A DNA stretch of 49,222 nt from Marivivens sp. (GCA_023255435.1 JALRIK010000005.1:1-49222), one strand, 5' to 3'; positions 30,853 to 41,269 are shown, numbered from the stretch's first letter. Numbers and translations are program-made. The notes: generated by a model not told the origin, from the letters alone.

Positions 30853-31653
30853 ATGGCTCATGAAAAGAACCACGATTACCACATCCTTCCGCCGTCGATC
30901 TGGCCCTTTGTCGGCGCTGTTTCGACCTTTGTTATGCTTTTCGGCGCCGTTATGTGGATGTCGGCAGATATGCCGTATTTCTTCCTGATCGGTCTCCTTG
31001 GCGTTCTTTACACCATGTATGCATGGTGGTCCGACGTTGTGGTCGAGAGCCATTCGGGCGATCATACCCCCGTTGTGCGCATCGGTCTTCGCTATGGTGT
31101 GATCTTCTTCATCATGTCGGAAGTCATGTTCTTTGCCGCATGGTTCTGGTCGTTCTTCAAGCACGCCATGTATCCGATGGGCCCCGAATACCCGCTCGTT
31201 GACGGTGTTTGGCCGCCCGCAGGCATCGAAACCTTCGATCCTTGGCATCTTCCGCTGATCAACACGCTGATCCTTCTTTGCTCGGGTGCCGCTGCAACTT
31301 GGGCGCACCACGCGATCGCGCACGAGAACAACCGCAAGGACCTCAAGTCGGGCCTTTGGATCGCTGTTCTGCTCGGTCTGATCTTTACCGTGTTCCAGGC
31401 TTATGAATACAGCCACGCCGCCTTCGGTTTTGCCGGCAACATCTATGGCGCGAACTTCTTCATGGCGACCGGTTTCCACGGCTTCCACGTCATCATCGGC
31501 ACGATCTTCCTTGCGATCTGTCTGATGCGTGCCTATCGCGGCCACTTCACCAAAGAACAGCACCTCGGCTTTGAAGCTGCCGCTTGGTACTGGCACTTTG
31601 TAGACGTTGTTTGGCTCTTCCTCTTTGCTGCTGTCTACATCTGGGGTCAGTAA
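30853..31653 (+). CDS. ctaE: Cytochrome c oxidase subunit III
   Basis: [70 protein letters not shown]. Confidence 0.96.
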   Translation: MAHEKNHDYHILPPSIWPFVGAVSTFVMLFGAVMWMSADMPYFFLIGLLGVLYTMYAWWSDVVVESHSGDHTPVVRIGLRYGVIFFIMSEVMFFAAWFWSFFKHAMYPMGPEYPLVDGVWPPAGIETFDPWHLPLINTLILLCSGAAATWAHHAIAHENNRKDLKSGLWIAVLLGLIFTVFQAYEYSHAAFGFAGNIYGANFFMATGFHGFHVIIGTIFLAICLMRAYRGHFTKEQHLGFEAAAWYWHFVDVVWLFLFAAVYIWGQ

Positions 31654-31703
31654 GCCACGTGTCGGTGGGTCTTGACCCATCCGAGCGAAAGCGACATTGA
31701 ACA

Positions 31704-31731
31704 AAACGCGCGGGTCAACGCCCGCGCGTTT
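31704..31731 (+). terminator. Strong hairpin between ctaE and surf1
   Basis: AAACGCGCGGG-TCAACG-CCCGCGCGTTT, 11-bp perfect stem, short T tract. Confidence 0.75.
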
Positions 31732-31753
31732 CTCTGTTGAATGAGGGGAGCCG

Positions 31754-32428
31754 ATGCGCCGAATTCTCTTTCTATTGACCTTTGGCCTCGGTGGGCTTGC
31801 GATCCTTCTCTGGCTCGGCTTCTGGCAGGTTCAGCGATTGGATTGGAAGCGCGACATTCTGGATCTTATCCAGAGCAGAATAGACGCGCCTTCCGTGTCG
31901 ATCCCCGCTGATCCGAATGAAGACACGATGGAGTATGGCTCTATCGCGGCGGTCATTGAACCCTATGGCCCCGAGCTGCATGTCCTCTCTTCGGGGACGG
32001 GCGCCGGAACTGGGTATCGGGTGATCCGCGCCGCCAAGATCGAGGACGGTCGTTCCATCATGGTCGATTTTGGTGTGCTCCCGCTTGAAGCCAAGGATCT
32101 TCCGCCGTTTGACGGGAGGCAAGAGATCACAGGCAACCTTCTTTGGCCCGACGACAAGAATGATTCCACGCCCGCGCCCGATCTGGGACGCAATATCTGG
32201 TTCGCGCGCAATGTGACGGATATGGCGCAAGCGCTCGGGACCTCGGAAATCATGGTTGTTCTGAGGAGTTCGAGCAACCCTGACCCGCGTCTCACGCCTG
32301 TGCCGGTTGACACTTCGGGGATCAAGAACGATCACCGTGAATATGCAATCACCTGGTTCTTGCTTGCCGCTGTATGGGCTGTGATGACAGGCTTCTTTGT
32401 AAAACGCACCGCTGCGCGAAAGGACTGA
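31754..32428 (+). CDS. surf1: SURF1 family cytochrome oxidase assembly protein
   Basis: FLLTFGLGGLAILLWLGFWQVQRLDWKRDIL and C-terminal TM; position after ctaE. Confidence 0.9.
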   Translation: MRRILFLLTFGLGGLAILLWLGFWQVQRLDWKRDILDLIQSRIDAPSVSIPADPNEDTMEYGSIAAVIEPYGPELHVLSSGTGAGTGYRVIRAAKIEDGRSIMVDFGVLPLEAKDLPPFDGRQEITGNLLWPDDKNDSTPAPDLGRNIWFARNVTDMAQALGTSEIMVVLRSSSNPDPRLTPVPVDTSGIKNDHREYAITWFLLAAVWAVMTGFFVKRTAARKD

Positions 32429-32431
32429 GAC

Positions 32432-33820
32432 ATGCGCTATATTTCGACCCGTGGACAGGCTCCGATCCTCACGTTCGAAGAGGCGATGATGACCGGTCTT
32501 GCACGCGACGGCGGTCTTTATGTGCCCGAAACGGTTCCAACGCTGAGTGCCGAGGAAATCGCGGCGATGGCGGGCAAATCCTATGAGGAAATCGCATTTC
32601 AGGTCATGCGCCCCTATGTCGGCGACACCTTTACCGATCAGGAGTTCAAAAGCCTGATCGACAAGGCCTATGCAGGCTTTGGCCATGCCGCTCGCGCGCC
32701 CTTGGTTCAGCTTGGGCCGAACCACTTCCTTCTCGAGCTATTCCACGGCCCGACACTTGCGTTCAAGGACTTTGCGATGCAACTCATCGGCCAGATGATG
32801 CAGTTCGCGCTTGGGCGTTCGGGCAAGCGGATTACCATCGTGGGCGCGACCTCGGGGGATACGGGGTCTGCGGCGATCGAGGCGTTCCGCGGGCTTTCGA
32901 ATGTGGATGTGTTCATTCTCTTCCCGCATGGGCGCGTCTCCGAAGTTCAGCGTCGCCAGATGACGACCCCTTCCGAGCCTAATGTTCACGCCTTGGCCGT
33001 AGACGGAGATTTTGACGATTGTCAGGCCGCTCTCAAGGATATGTTCAACGACTTCGACTTCCGCGAGGAAGTCGCCCTTGCCGGTGTGAACTCGATCAAC
33101 TGGGGCCGTGTTCTGGCTCAGGTGGTCTATTATTTCTCCTCTGCCGTGAGCCTTGGTGCGCCGCATCGCAAAGTCTCGTTTACCGTGCCGACGGGCAACT
33201 TCGGTGACATTTTTGCAGGCTACATCGCCAAGAAGATGGGCCTTCCGATTGAAAAGCTGATTGTCGCGACGAACCAGAATGACATTCTGGACCGCACTTT
33301 GAAAACGGGCATCCAAAAGAAAGAGGGCGTTAAGCCTTCGATTAGCCCGTCGATGGATATTCAGGTGTCCTCGAACTTTGAACGTGCTTTGTTCGATGCT
33401 TATGGGCGTGACGGCGCAGTTGTGACGCAGCAGATGGAAGACCTCAAATCCAAGGGCGAGTTCACCATTTCGCAAGGTGCGTTCGATTTCCTCAAGGCAA
33501 CCTTTGACTCGGGCCGTGCCTCGGAAGAGGAAACTTCGGCCACCATCACGGCGCAGCGCGCTCTGACGGGGGAAATCCTGTGTCCGCATTCGGCCGTCGG
33601 GGTGAAGGTCGCAGAAGAGCATCTTTCGGATGTTCCGATGATAACCCTTGCGACCGCACACCCTGCAAAATTCCCCGCAGCGGTCGAGGCTGCAACGGGC
33701 ATCTATCCGACCCTTCCTCCGCGCATGTCCGATCTTTTCGAGAGAGAAGAGCGCGTGACCCGCGTTGCAAATGATCTTTCGGCTCTTCAGAGCCTTATTC
33801 GGGAGCGCCGTTCGCGTTGA
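32432..33820 (+). CDS. thrC: Threonine synthase
   Basis: MRYISTRGQAPILTFEEAMMTGLARDGGLYVPE; GPTLAFKDFAMQ (PLP Lys); VGATSGDTGSAAIEAFRG. Confidence 0.96.
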   Translation: MRYISTRGQAPILTFEEAMMTGLARDGGLYVPETVPTLSAEEIAAMAGKSYEEIAFQVMRPYVGDTFTDQEFKSLIDKAYAGFGHAARAPLVQLGPNHFLLELFHGPTLAFKDFAMQLIGQMMQFALGRSGKRITIVGATSGDTGSAAIEAFRGLSNVDVFILFPHGRVSEVQRRQMTTPSEPNVHALAVDGDFDDCQAALKDMFNDFDFREEVALAGVNSINWGRVLAQVVYYFSSAVSLGAPHRKVSFTVPTGNFGDIFAGYIAKKMGLPIEKLIVATNQNDILDRTLKTGIQKKEGVKPSISPSMDIQVSSNFERALFDAYGRDGAVVTQQMEDLKSKGEFTISQGAFDFLKATFDSGRASEEETSATITAQRALTGEILCPHSAVGVKVAEEHLSDVPMITLATAHPAKFPAAVEAATGIYPTLPPRMSDLFEREERVTRVANDLSALQSLIRERRSR

Positions 33821-35082
33821 CGATCCAACTTCATACCCTTTCCAATGGGTTCCGCGTCATTACCGAGCATATGCCGTCGCTGCAGACGGTTTCGGTCGGT
33901 GTCTGGGTTCTTGCAGGTGCGCGCCATGAGCGCATCGAGCAGAACGGTATTGCGCATTTCCTTGAGCATATGGCGTTCAAAGGTACGAAAACGCGCACGG
34001 CCCTGCAAATCGCCGAACAGATCGAGGATGTGGGCGGCTATATCAACGCCTATACCAGCCGCGAGATGACGGCCTATTACGCCCGCGTTCTCGAACAGGA
34101 CACGCCTTTGGGTATCGAGCTGGTTGCTGATATCCTGCGCGAGCCGATTTTCGATCCGAACGAGATTGAGGTCGAGCGCGGTGTCATCCTTCAGGAAATC
34201 GGGCAAGCGCTCGATACGCCTGACGATGTGATTTTCGACTGGCTCCAAGAGGTGTCCTATCCCGATCAGGCGCTCGGCCGCACCATCCTCGGACCTGCCG
34301 AGCGGGTCAAAGCCTTTGGTCGGTCCGATCTGTCGGGTTTTGTGAGCGAGCATTATCGCCCCGAACAGATGATCCTTGTTGCGGCGGGTGCCGTCGATCA
34401 CGAGGCAATCGTCAAACAGGCCGAGGCTTTGTTCGGCGATATGAAAGGCGGGGGCGGTCTCTCGCTTATCGAGCCTGCAAAGTTTGTCGGCGGCGAACGT
34501 CGCGAAACCAAAGCGCTCGAGCAGGTGCACTTCACGTTGGGCCTCGAAGGTCCCGATTATCGCGACGACGACATCTTTACCGCACAGGTCTACGCCATCG
34601 CGCTGGGGGGCGGCATGTCCTCTCGTCTGTTCCAAGAGGTGCGCGAAAAGCGCGGCCTTTGCTATACGATCTTTGCCCAGACAGGCGCCCATGAAGACAC
34701 GGGCATGATGACGATCTATGCGGGCACTAGTGCCGAACAGATCAACGAGCTTTCGGCGATCACCATCGACGAGATGAAGCGCGCCGCAGAAGACGTGACC
34801 GAAGCCGAAGTGGCCCGCGCTCGTGCACAGATGAAGGCTGGACTTTTGATGGGACTGGAAAGCCCGTCGAACCGTGCCGAGCGACTTGTGCGGTCGCTGT
34901 CGATCTGGGACCGCGTGCCCGACCTCAACGAGACCATTGCCAAGATCGACGCCGTTGATGTGGCAGGGGTCAGAGCCTTTGGCGAAAAGATGGTCGCCGA
35001 CACAGGGGTTGCCATGGCGCTCTATGGTCCCAAAAGCGACGCCCCCGCGCTTGACGAGCTCAAGGGGAGACTCGCGGGCTGA
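33817..35082 (+). CDS. M16 family zinc peptidase (processing-peptidase-like)
   Basis: HFLEHMAFKGTKTRT (HxxEH); TTG start overlapping the thrC stop. Confidence 0.92.
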   Translation: MTIQLHTLSNGFRVITEHMPSLQTVSVGVWVLAGARHERIEQNGIAHFLEHMAFKGTKTRTALQIAEQIEDVGGYINAYTSREMTAYYARVLEQDTPLGIELVADILREPIFDPNEIEVERGVILQEIGQALDTPDDVIFDWLQEVSYPDQALGRTILGPAERVKAFGRSDLSGFVSEHYRPEQMILVAAGAVDHEAIVKQAEALFGDMKGGGGLSLIEPAKFVGGERRETKALEQVHFTLGLEGPDYRDDDIFTAQVYAIALGGGMSSRLFQEVREKRGLCYTIFAQTGAHEDTGMMTIYAGTSAEQINELSAITIDEMKRAAEDVTEAEVARARAQMKAGLLMGLESPSNRAERLVRSLSIWDRVPDLNETIAKIDAVDVAGVRAFGEKMVADTGVAMALYGPKSDAPALDELKGRLAG

Positions 35083-35672
35083 TGTTCGGACGGCGCAAGA
35101 AAGTCCAGCTCGAGACCGAGCGGCTGACCTTGCGGCCGCCCATCCACAGCGACTTTGTGCCTTGGGCTAATCTTCGGCTTGAAAGCCAAGCCTTTTTGAC
35201 ACCATGGGAGCCGACCTGGTCGCAGGATCATCTCTCGCGCAAGGCGTTTACCAATCGTGTGTATTGGGCGCAGCGTTCGATGGTGAACGGAACGGCTTAT
35301 CCGTTCTTTCTTGTCCGTAGGAGCGACAATGCGCTGATCGGTGCGATCACGCTCGACAACATCCGCCGAGGCCCTGCCCAGTCCGCGACCACCGGCTACT
35401 GGACGGGCGAGCGTTTCACCCGTCAGGGCTATATGCGCGAGGCGATCAAAGCGGTCGTGCATTATGCGTTCAACACGCTGGATCTAAGCCGGATCGAAGC
35501 GGGCTGTTTGCCAGAGAATACGCCGTCGCGGCGGCTTCTTGAAAGCTGCGGCTATAAATACGAGGGGGTGGCGCAGAGCTATCTCCAGATCAACGGGCGC
35601 TGGCGCAATCATGTGCTCTATGCCAACCTTCGAAACGACAGACGCGGCAAGACCGAAGTCGGTTTGGCCTGA
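35082..35672 (+). CDS. GNAT family N-acetyltransferase (RimJ/RimL-like)
   Basis: LETERLTLRPPIHSDFVPWANLRLES; GYWTGERFTRQGYMREAIKAVVHYAFNTLDLSRIEAGCLPENTPSRRLLESCGY. Confidence 0.9.
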   Translation: MFGRRKKVQLETERLTLRPPIHSDFVPWANLRLESQAFLTPWEPTWSQDHLSRKAFTNRVYWAQRSMVNGTAYPFFLVRRSDNALIGAITLDNIRRGPAQSATTGYWTGERFTRQGYMREAIKAVVHYAFNTLDLSRIEAGCLPENTPSRRLLESCGYKYEGVAQSYLQINGRWRNHVLYANLRNDRRGKTEVGLA

Positions 35673-35684
35673 TATGGATATGAC

Positions 35685-37103
35685 ATGGCTTTGAATCCTG
35701 CTGACGATACTTTTGTTTCTTTATTGAAAACACGTCTGCCTGCAGCCTGTTTCAAAGAAGACACCGCGCAATATTTCGAAGAGCCGCGTGGCCGCTACGA
35801 GGGGCATGGGGTCGTTCTTGCTCCCGCTTCTACCGACGAGGTGGCGATCATCGTCAAAGCCTGCCGCGATGCGCATGTGGGCATAGTGCCCTATAGCGGC
35901 GGAACAGGTCTCGTCGGGGGGCAGATCATGCCCGATGGCGCACGTCCGATCGTTCTTTCGACGGAGCGGATGAAATCGATCAGAGCTGTCTATCCGACCG
36001 AAAATGTAATTGTTGCGGATGCGGGGGTGATCCTTGCCGATGTGCACCGCGCGGCCGAAGAGGTGGATCGTTTGTTCCCGCTGTCGCTCGCCTCGGAAGG
36101 GTCGGCGCGGATCGGCGGTTTGCTGGCGACCAATGCCGGCGGTGTAAATGTTCTGCGCTATGGAAATGCCCGTGCGCAGGTGCTCGGCCTTGAAGTTGTG
36201 ACGGCAGACGGCGAGATCTGGAACGGCCTCACTCGGCTTCGCAAGGACAACACGGGCTATGCCTTGCGCGATCTTTTCATCGGATCGGAGGGGTCCTTGG
36301 GGATCATCACAGCCGCCGCGCTCAAGCTTTTGCCGCGCCCTGCGCAATATGGAACTGCGCTCTTGGCGGTCCCTTCGCCCAAAGCCGCTTTGGATCTTTT
36401 GGCGCTTGCCGGTTCGCAGGTTGGTGAAAGCATCTCTGCCTTCGAACTGATCCACCGTATGGGGCCGAGTTTTCTTGAAGAGACGGGCTTTGATGTCGCA
36501 AAGCCGTTTGACGCGTGGCCAGAGTGGATGGTTCTCGTCGATCTTGGGTTGCCTGCCTCGGTTGATGCAACCGAGGTCCTAGAAACCCTTTTCGTCGCTG
36601 CTGCAGAAGCGGGCTATGTGACCGATGGTGTCATCGCTTCGTCCGAGGCCCAGCGTCAGGCCTTTTGGAAAATCCGCGAGATGATCCCGCAGGGGAACAA
36701 GCGGATCGGATCAGTGTCGTCGCACGACATTTCGCTACCGCTCTCGGCTATCCCCGAATTTATCGAGCGCGGTCCAGGCGAGCTGGCCAAGCTCGGAGAT
36801 ATGCGGATCAACTGTTTCGGCCATCTTGGGGATGGAAACCTTCATTACAACGTGTTTCCCGCCCAAGGTCGTGACCGCAAGGACTATGACAATGTGCGAA
36901 ACGATGTGAAGAAATGCATCCATGACCTTGTGCATGCCTACGACGGTTCAGTGAGTGCAGAGCATGGTGTTGGGCGTCTCAAGGTCAAAGATATCGAGAC
37001 CTATTCCGACCCCGCCAAGCTTGCCATGATGCGTGCGATCAAAGCCTCGCTCGATCCGTTGGGTATCATGAATCCTGGGGTCGTTCTTCGGGCTGCTGAT
37101 TGA
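35685..37103 (+). CDS. FAD-linked oxidase (D-lactate/2-hydroxyacid dehydrogenase, GlcD-like)
   Basis: VPYSGGTGLVGGQIMPDG; IGGLLATNAGGVNVLRYGNARAQVLGLEVV; CFGHLGDGNLHYNV; SAEHGVGRLK. Confidence 0.9.
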   Translation: MALNPADDTFVSLLKTRLPAACFKEDTAQYFEEPRGRYEGHGVVLAPASTDEVAIIVKACRDAHVGIVPYSGGTGLVGGQIMPDGARPIVLSTERMKSIRAVYPTENVIVADAGVILADVHRAAEEVDRLFPLSLASEGSARIGGLLATNAGGVNVLRYGNARAQVLGLEVVTADGEIWNGLTRLRKDNTGYALRDLFIGSEGSLGIITAAALKLLPRPAQYGTALLAVPSPKAALDLLALAGSQVGESISAFELIHRMGPSFLEETGFDVAKPFDAWPEWMVLVDLGLPASVDATEVLETLFVAAAEAGYVTDGVIASSEAQRQAFWKIREMIPQGNKRIGSVSSHDISLPLSAIPEFIERGPGELAKLGDMRINCFGHLGDGNLHYNVFPAQGRDRKDYDNVRNDVKKCIHDLVHAYDGSVSAEHGVGRLKVKDIETYSDPAKLAMMRAIKASLDPLGIMNPGVVLRAAD

Positions 37104-37133
37104 TCGTCCGAAACGCGACTTTGCCGTGAATTG

Positions 37134-37161
37134 AAAAGGGCGCCGTTTGGGGCGCCCTTTT
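37134..37161. terminator. Bidirectional terminator between convergent genes
   Basis: AAAAGGGCGCC-GTTTGG-GGCGCCCTTTT; symmetric A/T tracts on both sides. Confidence 0.9.
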
Positions 37162-37164
37162 GTC

Positions 37165-38778
37165 TTAGTGGGTTCCGAGAATGCCCGTCCGCACTCCGTA
37201 GTCGACCGCGATCTCATAGTCGGGATCATCGTCGCTATCGACCATCAGATGGCCCGCTTTGGAGAGAAGACGGTGACAATCGCGGCTCAGGTGACGCAGC
37301 TGGATGCGTTTGCCCACCTCTTCGTATTTTGCGGCGACGGCTTCGATTGCCTGAAGCGCGGATTGATCAACGACGCGGCTGTCCTGAAAGTCGATGATCA
37401 CCAACGACGGATCGCTCTCGACTTGGAACGTTTCCATGAAACCGTCGGTCGAACCGAAGAACAGCGGTCCTTGGATCTGATAGACCTTTGCGCCTTCGGG
37501 GGTTTCATAGGTCTTGGCGTGGATACGCTTGGCATTGTTCCATGCATAAGAGAGTGCCGAGACGATCACGCCGACCACAACCGCAGTTGCCAGATCCGTC
37601 CAGACCGTCACAACGGTCACAAGGATGATCACAAAGGCATCGGTCAACGGGACGCGGCGCAGGATTTTGAACGAGTTCCACGCAAAAGTGCCGATCACCA
37701 CCATGAACATCACGCCGACGAGCGCAGCGAGCGGGATTTGTTCGATGAGCGGGGATGCAACGACGATAAAGAGAAGCAGGAACAGCGCCGCCGAGGTTGC
37801 GGCGATACGGGTGCGTCCGCCCGATTTCACATTGATCATCGACTGGCCGATCATCGCGCATCCGCCCATACCGCCGAAAAAGCCTGTGACGGTGTTGGCG
37901 ACGCCTTGCGCGATGCATTCCTGACTTGCGCCGCCGCGTTTGCCCGTCATTTCACCAACAAGGTTGAGCGTCAGAAGGCTTTCGATCAGGCCGATCGCAG
38001 CAAGGATGAGGGAATAGGGCAGGATGATGTAGAATGTCTCGAGCGAGAGCGGAACCATAGGGAGATGGAACGCAGGCAGCCCGCCTTCGATCGAGGCCAT
38101 ATCCCCGACGCGCGGCACGTCGATCCCGAAAACGATGACGATCAGCGCCGTGATCCCGATCCCTGCCAGCGGTGCGGGGATGGCCTTGGTGAAGCGCGGC
38201 AGCACATAGATGATCGCCATGGTCAAAGCGACGAGCGAAAGCATCATCACAAGGGGCATTCCCGAAAGCCATTCGCCGCCGCCCATTCCGTGACCCGAGG
38301 CTTCGGCCGAACCGGGCACCTTGAACTGCGACAGCTGCGCCAGACCGATCACGATAGCCAGACCGTTGACGAAACCGAGCATCACGGGATGCGGCACGAG
38401 GCGAATGAACTTGCCCCAGCGCATGATGCCGACAAAAATCTGGATCAAACCCATGAGGACAACGGTCGCAAAGAGATATTCGACGCCGTGTTCTTTCACG
38501 AGGCCTACCATCACGACTGCCAGAGCGCCCGTCGCACCCGAAATCATGCCGGGACGTCCCCCGAAGAGTGCGGTGATCAGACCGACGATAAAGGCGGCAT
38601 AAAGACCGACGAGAGGGTGCACATTCGCCACAAAGGCAAAAGCCACGGCTTCGGGCACCAGAGCAAGTGCAACGGTCAGACCCGAGAGTAGGTCCGTTTT
38701 GATCTGCATCGGGGTGAGTTGGTTCTTGTCGGCAATGGTGAGGCGTTCGGCAAAGGCCGCCAGCGAGGCTTTGGGCAT
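37165..38778 (-). CDS. SulP family anion permease with C-terminal STAS domain
   Basis: DLLSGLTVALALVPEAVAFAFVANVHPLVGLYAAF; STAS DFQDSRVVDQSALQAIEAVAAKYEE. Confidence 0.93.
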   Translation of the reverse strand: MPKASLAAFAERLTIADKNQLTPMQIKTDLLSGLTVALALVPEAVAFAFVANVHPLVGLYAAFIVGLITALFGGRPGMISGATGALAVVMVGLVKEHGVEYLFATVVLMGLIQIFVGIMRWGKFIRLVPHPVMLGFVNGLAIVIGLAQLSQFKVPGSAEASGHGMGGGEWLSGMPLVMMLSLVALTMAIIYVLPRFTKAIPAPLAGIGITALIVIVFGIDVPRVGDMASIEGGLPAFHLPMVPLSLETFYIILPYSLILAAIGLIESLLTLNLVGEMTGKRGGASQECIAQGVANTVTGFFGGMGGCAMIGQSMINVKSGGRTRIAATSAALFLLLFIVVASPLIEQIPLAALVGVMFMVVIGTFAWNSFKILRRVPLTDAFVIILVTVVTVWTDLATAVVVGVIVSALSYAWNNAKRIHAKTYETPEGAKVYQIQGPLFFGSTDGFMETFQVESDPSLVIIDFQDSRVVDQSALQAIEAVAAKYEEVGKRIQLRHLSRDCHRLLSKAGHLMVDSDDDPDYEIAVDYGVRTGILGTH

Positions 38779-38942
38779 CGGCTTGTCCTGTCTATGTTCG
38801 CGTGGGGTCCGCCTAACCCAGAACGACCCTGAATTAAACCCGCGTGATCTCCCACCGCCAAGGTGTTGCCGATCTGCACGGTGGTCTTGCAGCGAAGCGT
38901 CGATCCGCTAGGCTGCCCTTTGGGGGATTTGAAAGGCAGATC

Positions 38943-39812
38943 ATGAAAGCAAAGATCGGGATTATCGGCGGCTCTGGCGTTTATGAAATCGATGGGTTGA
39001 TGGACGCGGCATGGATCACAGTCGACACGCCTTGGGGTAAACCTTCGGATCAGGTTTTTACGGGAACATTGGACAGCACCGAAATGGTGTTCTTGCCCCG
39101 TCACGGTCGGGGTCATGTGCATTCTCCGACCGAAGTGCCCTATCGTGCAAACATTGCAGCGCTCAAGTCGCTTGGCGTGACGGATGTTGTCTCGGTGTCT
39201 GCTTGTGGCAGTTTCCGCGAAGACTATGCCCCTGGGGACTTTGTGATCGTCGATCAATTCATCGACCGCACCTTTGCGCGGGATAAGAGCTTTTTCGGGA
39301 CCGGATGCGTCGCGCATGTCGGCTTCGGTCATCCGACCTGTAGGCGGCTCATGGACTTCTGCGAGGACGCCGCACGCGCCACAGGAGTGTCTGTGCATCG
39401 CGGAGGGACCTATCTGGCGATGGAGGGGCCACAGTTCTCGACGCTCGCCGAGAGCAAGCTCTATCGTGACGTATGGGGATGCGATGTGGTGGGCATGACG
39501 AACATGCCCGAGGCCAAGCTCTGCCGCGAGGCCGAGATGTGTTATGCCACTATCGCGATGGTGACGGATTACGACTGTTGGCACCCCGATCATGATGCCG
39601 TGGACGTGACGGCAGTGATCAAGACGCTTCAGGGGAACGCCGCACATGCAAAAGAGACCGTCGCAGGGCTTCCTCTGCGGCTAGGCGGGGATCGCGGGGT
39701 TTGTCCTTGCGGCTGTGACCGCGCCCTCGAATTCGCGATTATGACCGCGCCCGCCAAGCGTGATCCCGAAATGGTGGACCGCCTCAGGGTCATTGCGGGG
39801 CGTGTTCTTTGA
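38943..39812 (+). CDS. mtnP: S-methyl-5'-thioadenosine phosphorylase
   Basis: MKAKIGIIGGSGVYEIDGL; PRHGRGHVHSPTEVPYRANIAALKSLGVTDVVSVSACGS; MTNMPEAKLCREAEMCYATIAMVTDYDCW. Confidence 0.93.
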   Translation: MKAKIGIIGGSGVYEIDGLMDAAWITVDTPWGKPSDQVFTGTLDSTEMVFLPRHGRGHVHSPTEVPYRANIAALKSLGVTDVVSVSACGSFREDYAPGDFVIVDQFIDRTFARDKSFFGTGCVAHVGFGHPTCRRLMDFCEDAARATGVSVHRGGTYLAMEGPQFSTLAESKLYRDVWGCDVVGMTNMPEAKLCREAEMCYATIAMVTDYDCWHPDHDAVDVTAVIKTLQGNAAHAKETVAGLPLRLGGDRGVCPCGCDRALEFAIMTAPAKRDPEMVDRLRVIAGRVL

Positions 39813-39893
39813 ATGAGGTTGAACAATAGTCGCACTTGGGTGCATTGAAGCGCAGCAACGGGGGCTGTATCACCGCCCACGAAGGAGACCGAC

Positions 39894-41195
39894 ATGCCGC
39901 ATTTTCTCGACACCAAAGACGCAGGCTTTGAAGAGGCGTTCACCGCACTTCTGGGAATGAAGCGCGAGGATAGCCCCGACGTGGACGCGGTTGTTGCTGG
40001 GATCATCGCTGATGTGCGCACGCGTGGCGATGCCGCAGTCATCGAGCTCACCGCCAAATTCGACCGAATGCAGCTGACGCCTGAAACCTTGCGGTTCTCA
40101 GAAGCCGAAATCGAAGCCGAATGCGCCAAGGTTTCCGCCGAGGATCGTGCCGCTCTGGAGCTTGCTGCTGAGCGCGTGCGTGCCTATCACGCTGCGCAAA
40201 TGCCCGAGGATAAACGTTGGACCGACGAGGTCGGGGCGTCGCTCGGTTGGCGCTGGACAGCGGTGTCTGCGGCGGGTCTCTATGTTCCGGGCGGTCTCGC
40301 GTCCTATCCGTCGTCTGTCCTGATGAATGCTATCCCCGCGAAGGTCGCGGGCGTCGAGCGTCTTGCTATCGTGGTTCCGACGCCCGATGGGGTTGCAAAC
40401 CCGCTGGTGCTCTTGGCGGCGCGTATTGCGGGTGTGGACGAGGTCTATCGGATCGGCGGGGCACAAGCGATTGCCGCCTTGGCCTATGGCACCCAGACCA
40501 TTGCGCCCGTGGACAAGATCACGGGCCCTGGCAATGCCTTTGTTGCGGCCGCCAAGCGCCGCGTTTTTGGTAAGGTCGGTATCGATATGATCGCGGGTCC
40601 GTCTGAAATCCTCGTGATTGCGGACAAGGACAACGATCCTGACTGGATCGCTCTCGATCTTCTGTCGCAGGCCGAGCACGATGAAAGTGCACAATCCATC
40701 CTCATCACCGATGATGCCGACTTTGGGCGCGCCGTCGCCGCTGCAGTCGACAAGCGGCTTGAAACACTCGAACGCCGCGCGATTGCGGGCGCAAGCTGGC
40801 GCGACTTTGGTGCTGTCATCACCGTGCGCGATATGGATGAAGCCGTGCGTTTGTCCGACCGCATTGCGCCTGAACACCTTGAGCTTTGCGTTGATGACGC
40901 GGATGCGCTCTGCGAGAAGATCCGTCACGCAGGTGCGATCTTTATCGGCGCTTGGACGCCGGAAGCCATCGGCGACTATATCGGCGGACCCAACCACGTC
41001 TTGCCGACGGCGCGTTCGGCGCGGTTTTCGTCGGGTTTGTCGGTCATGGACTTTCTCAAGCGCACTACGCTTTCGCGTATGACTCCCGAAGCCATCGCCG
41101 CGATCGGGCCGAGCGCAGAGCGTCTTGCACAGTCTGAAAGTCTTGAAGCCCATGGGCTGAGCGTTCGCGCTCGACTCGACAAGCTGAATGGATAA
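39894..41195 (+). CDS. hisD: Histidinol dehydrogenase
   Basis: GLYVPGGLASYPSSVLMNAIPAKVAGVERL; DKITGPGNAFVAAAKRRVFGKVGIDMIAGPSEILVIAD. Confidence 0.97.
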   Translation: MPHFLDTKDAGFEEAFTALLGMKREDSPDVDAVVAGIIADVRTRGDAAVIELTAKFDRMQLTPETLRFSEAEIEAECAKVSAEDRAALELAAERVRAYHAAQMPEDKRWTDEVGASLGWRWTAVSAAGLYVPGGLASYPSSVLMNAIPAKVAGVERLAIVVPTPDGVANPLVLLAARIAGVDEVYRIGGAQAIAALAYGTQTIAPVDKITGPGNAFVAAAKRRVFGKVGIDMIAGPSEILVIADKDNDPDWIALDLLSQAEHDESAQSILITDDADFGRAVAAAVDKRLETLERRAIAGASWRDFGAVITVRDMDEAVRLSDRIAPEHLELCVDDADALCEKIRHAGAIFIGAWTPEAIGDYIGGPNHVLPTARSARFSSGLSVMDFLKRTTLSRMTPEAIAAIGPSAERLAQSESLEAHGLSVRARLDKLNG

Positions 41196-41269
41196 ACTGC
41201 GCTTGGGTCGCATTGCCTCTGGGCGTGGAGCGGGCTAACTAAAAGTATAGATCAAGGACCGCTCCTCCC

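Noticed and set aside
37147-38691. 514-aa plus-strand ORF opposite the SulP gene
   Set aside because: His/Asp/Arg-rich low-complexity translation typical of the antisense of a membrane protein; SulP motifs are clear on the minus strand.
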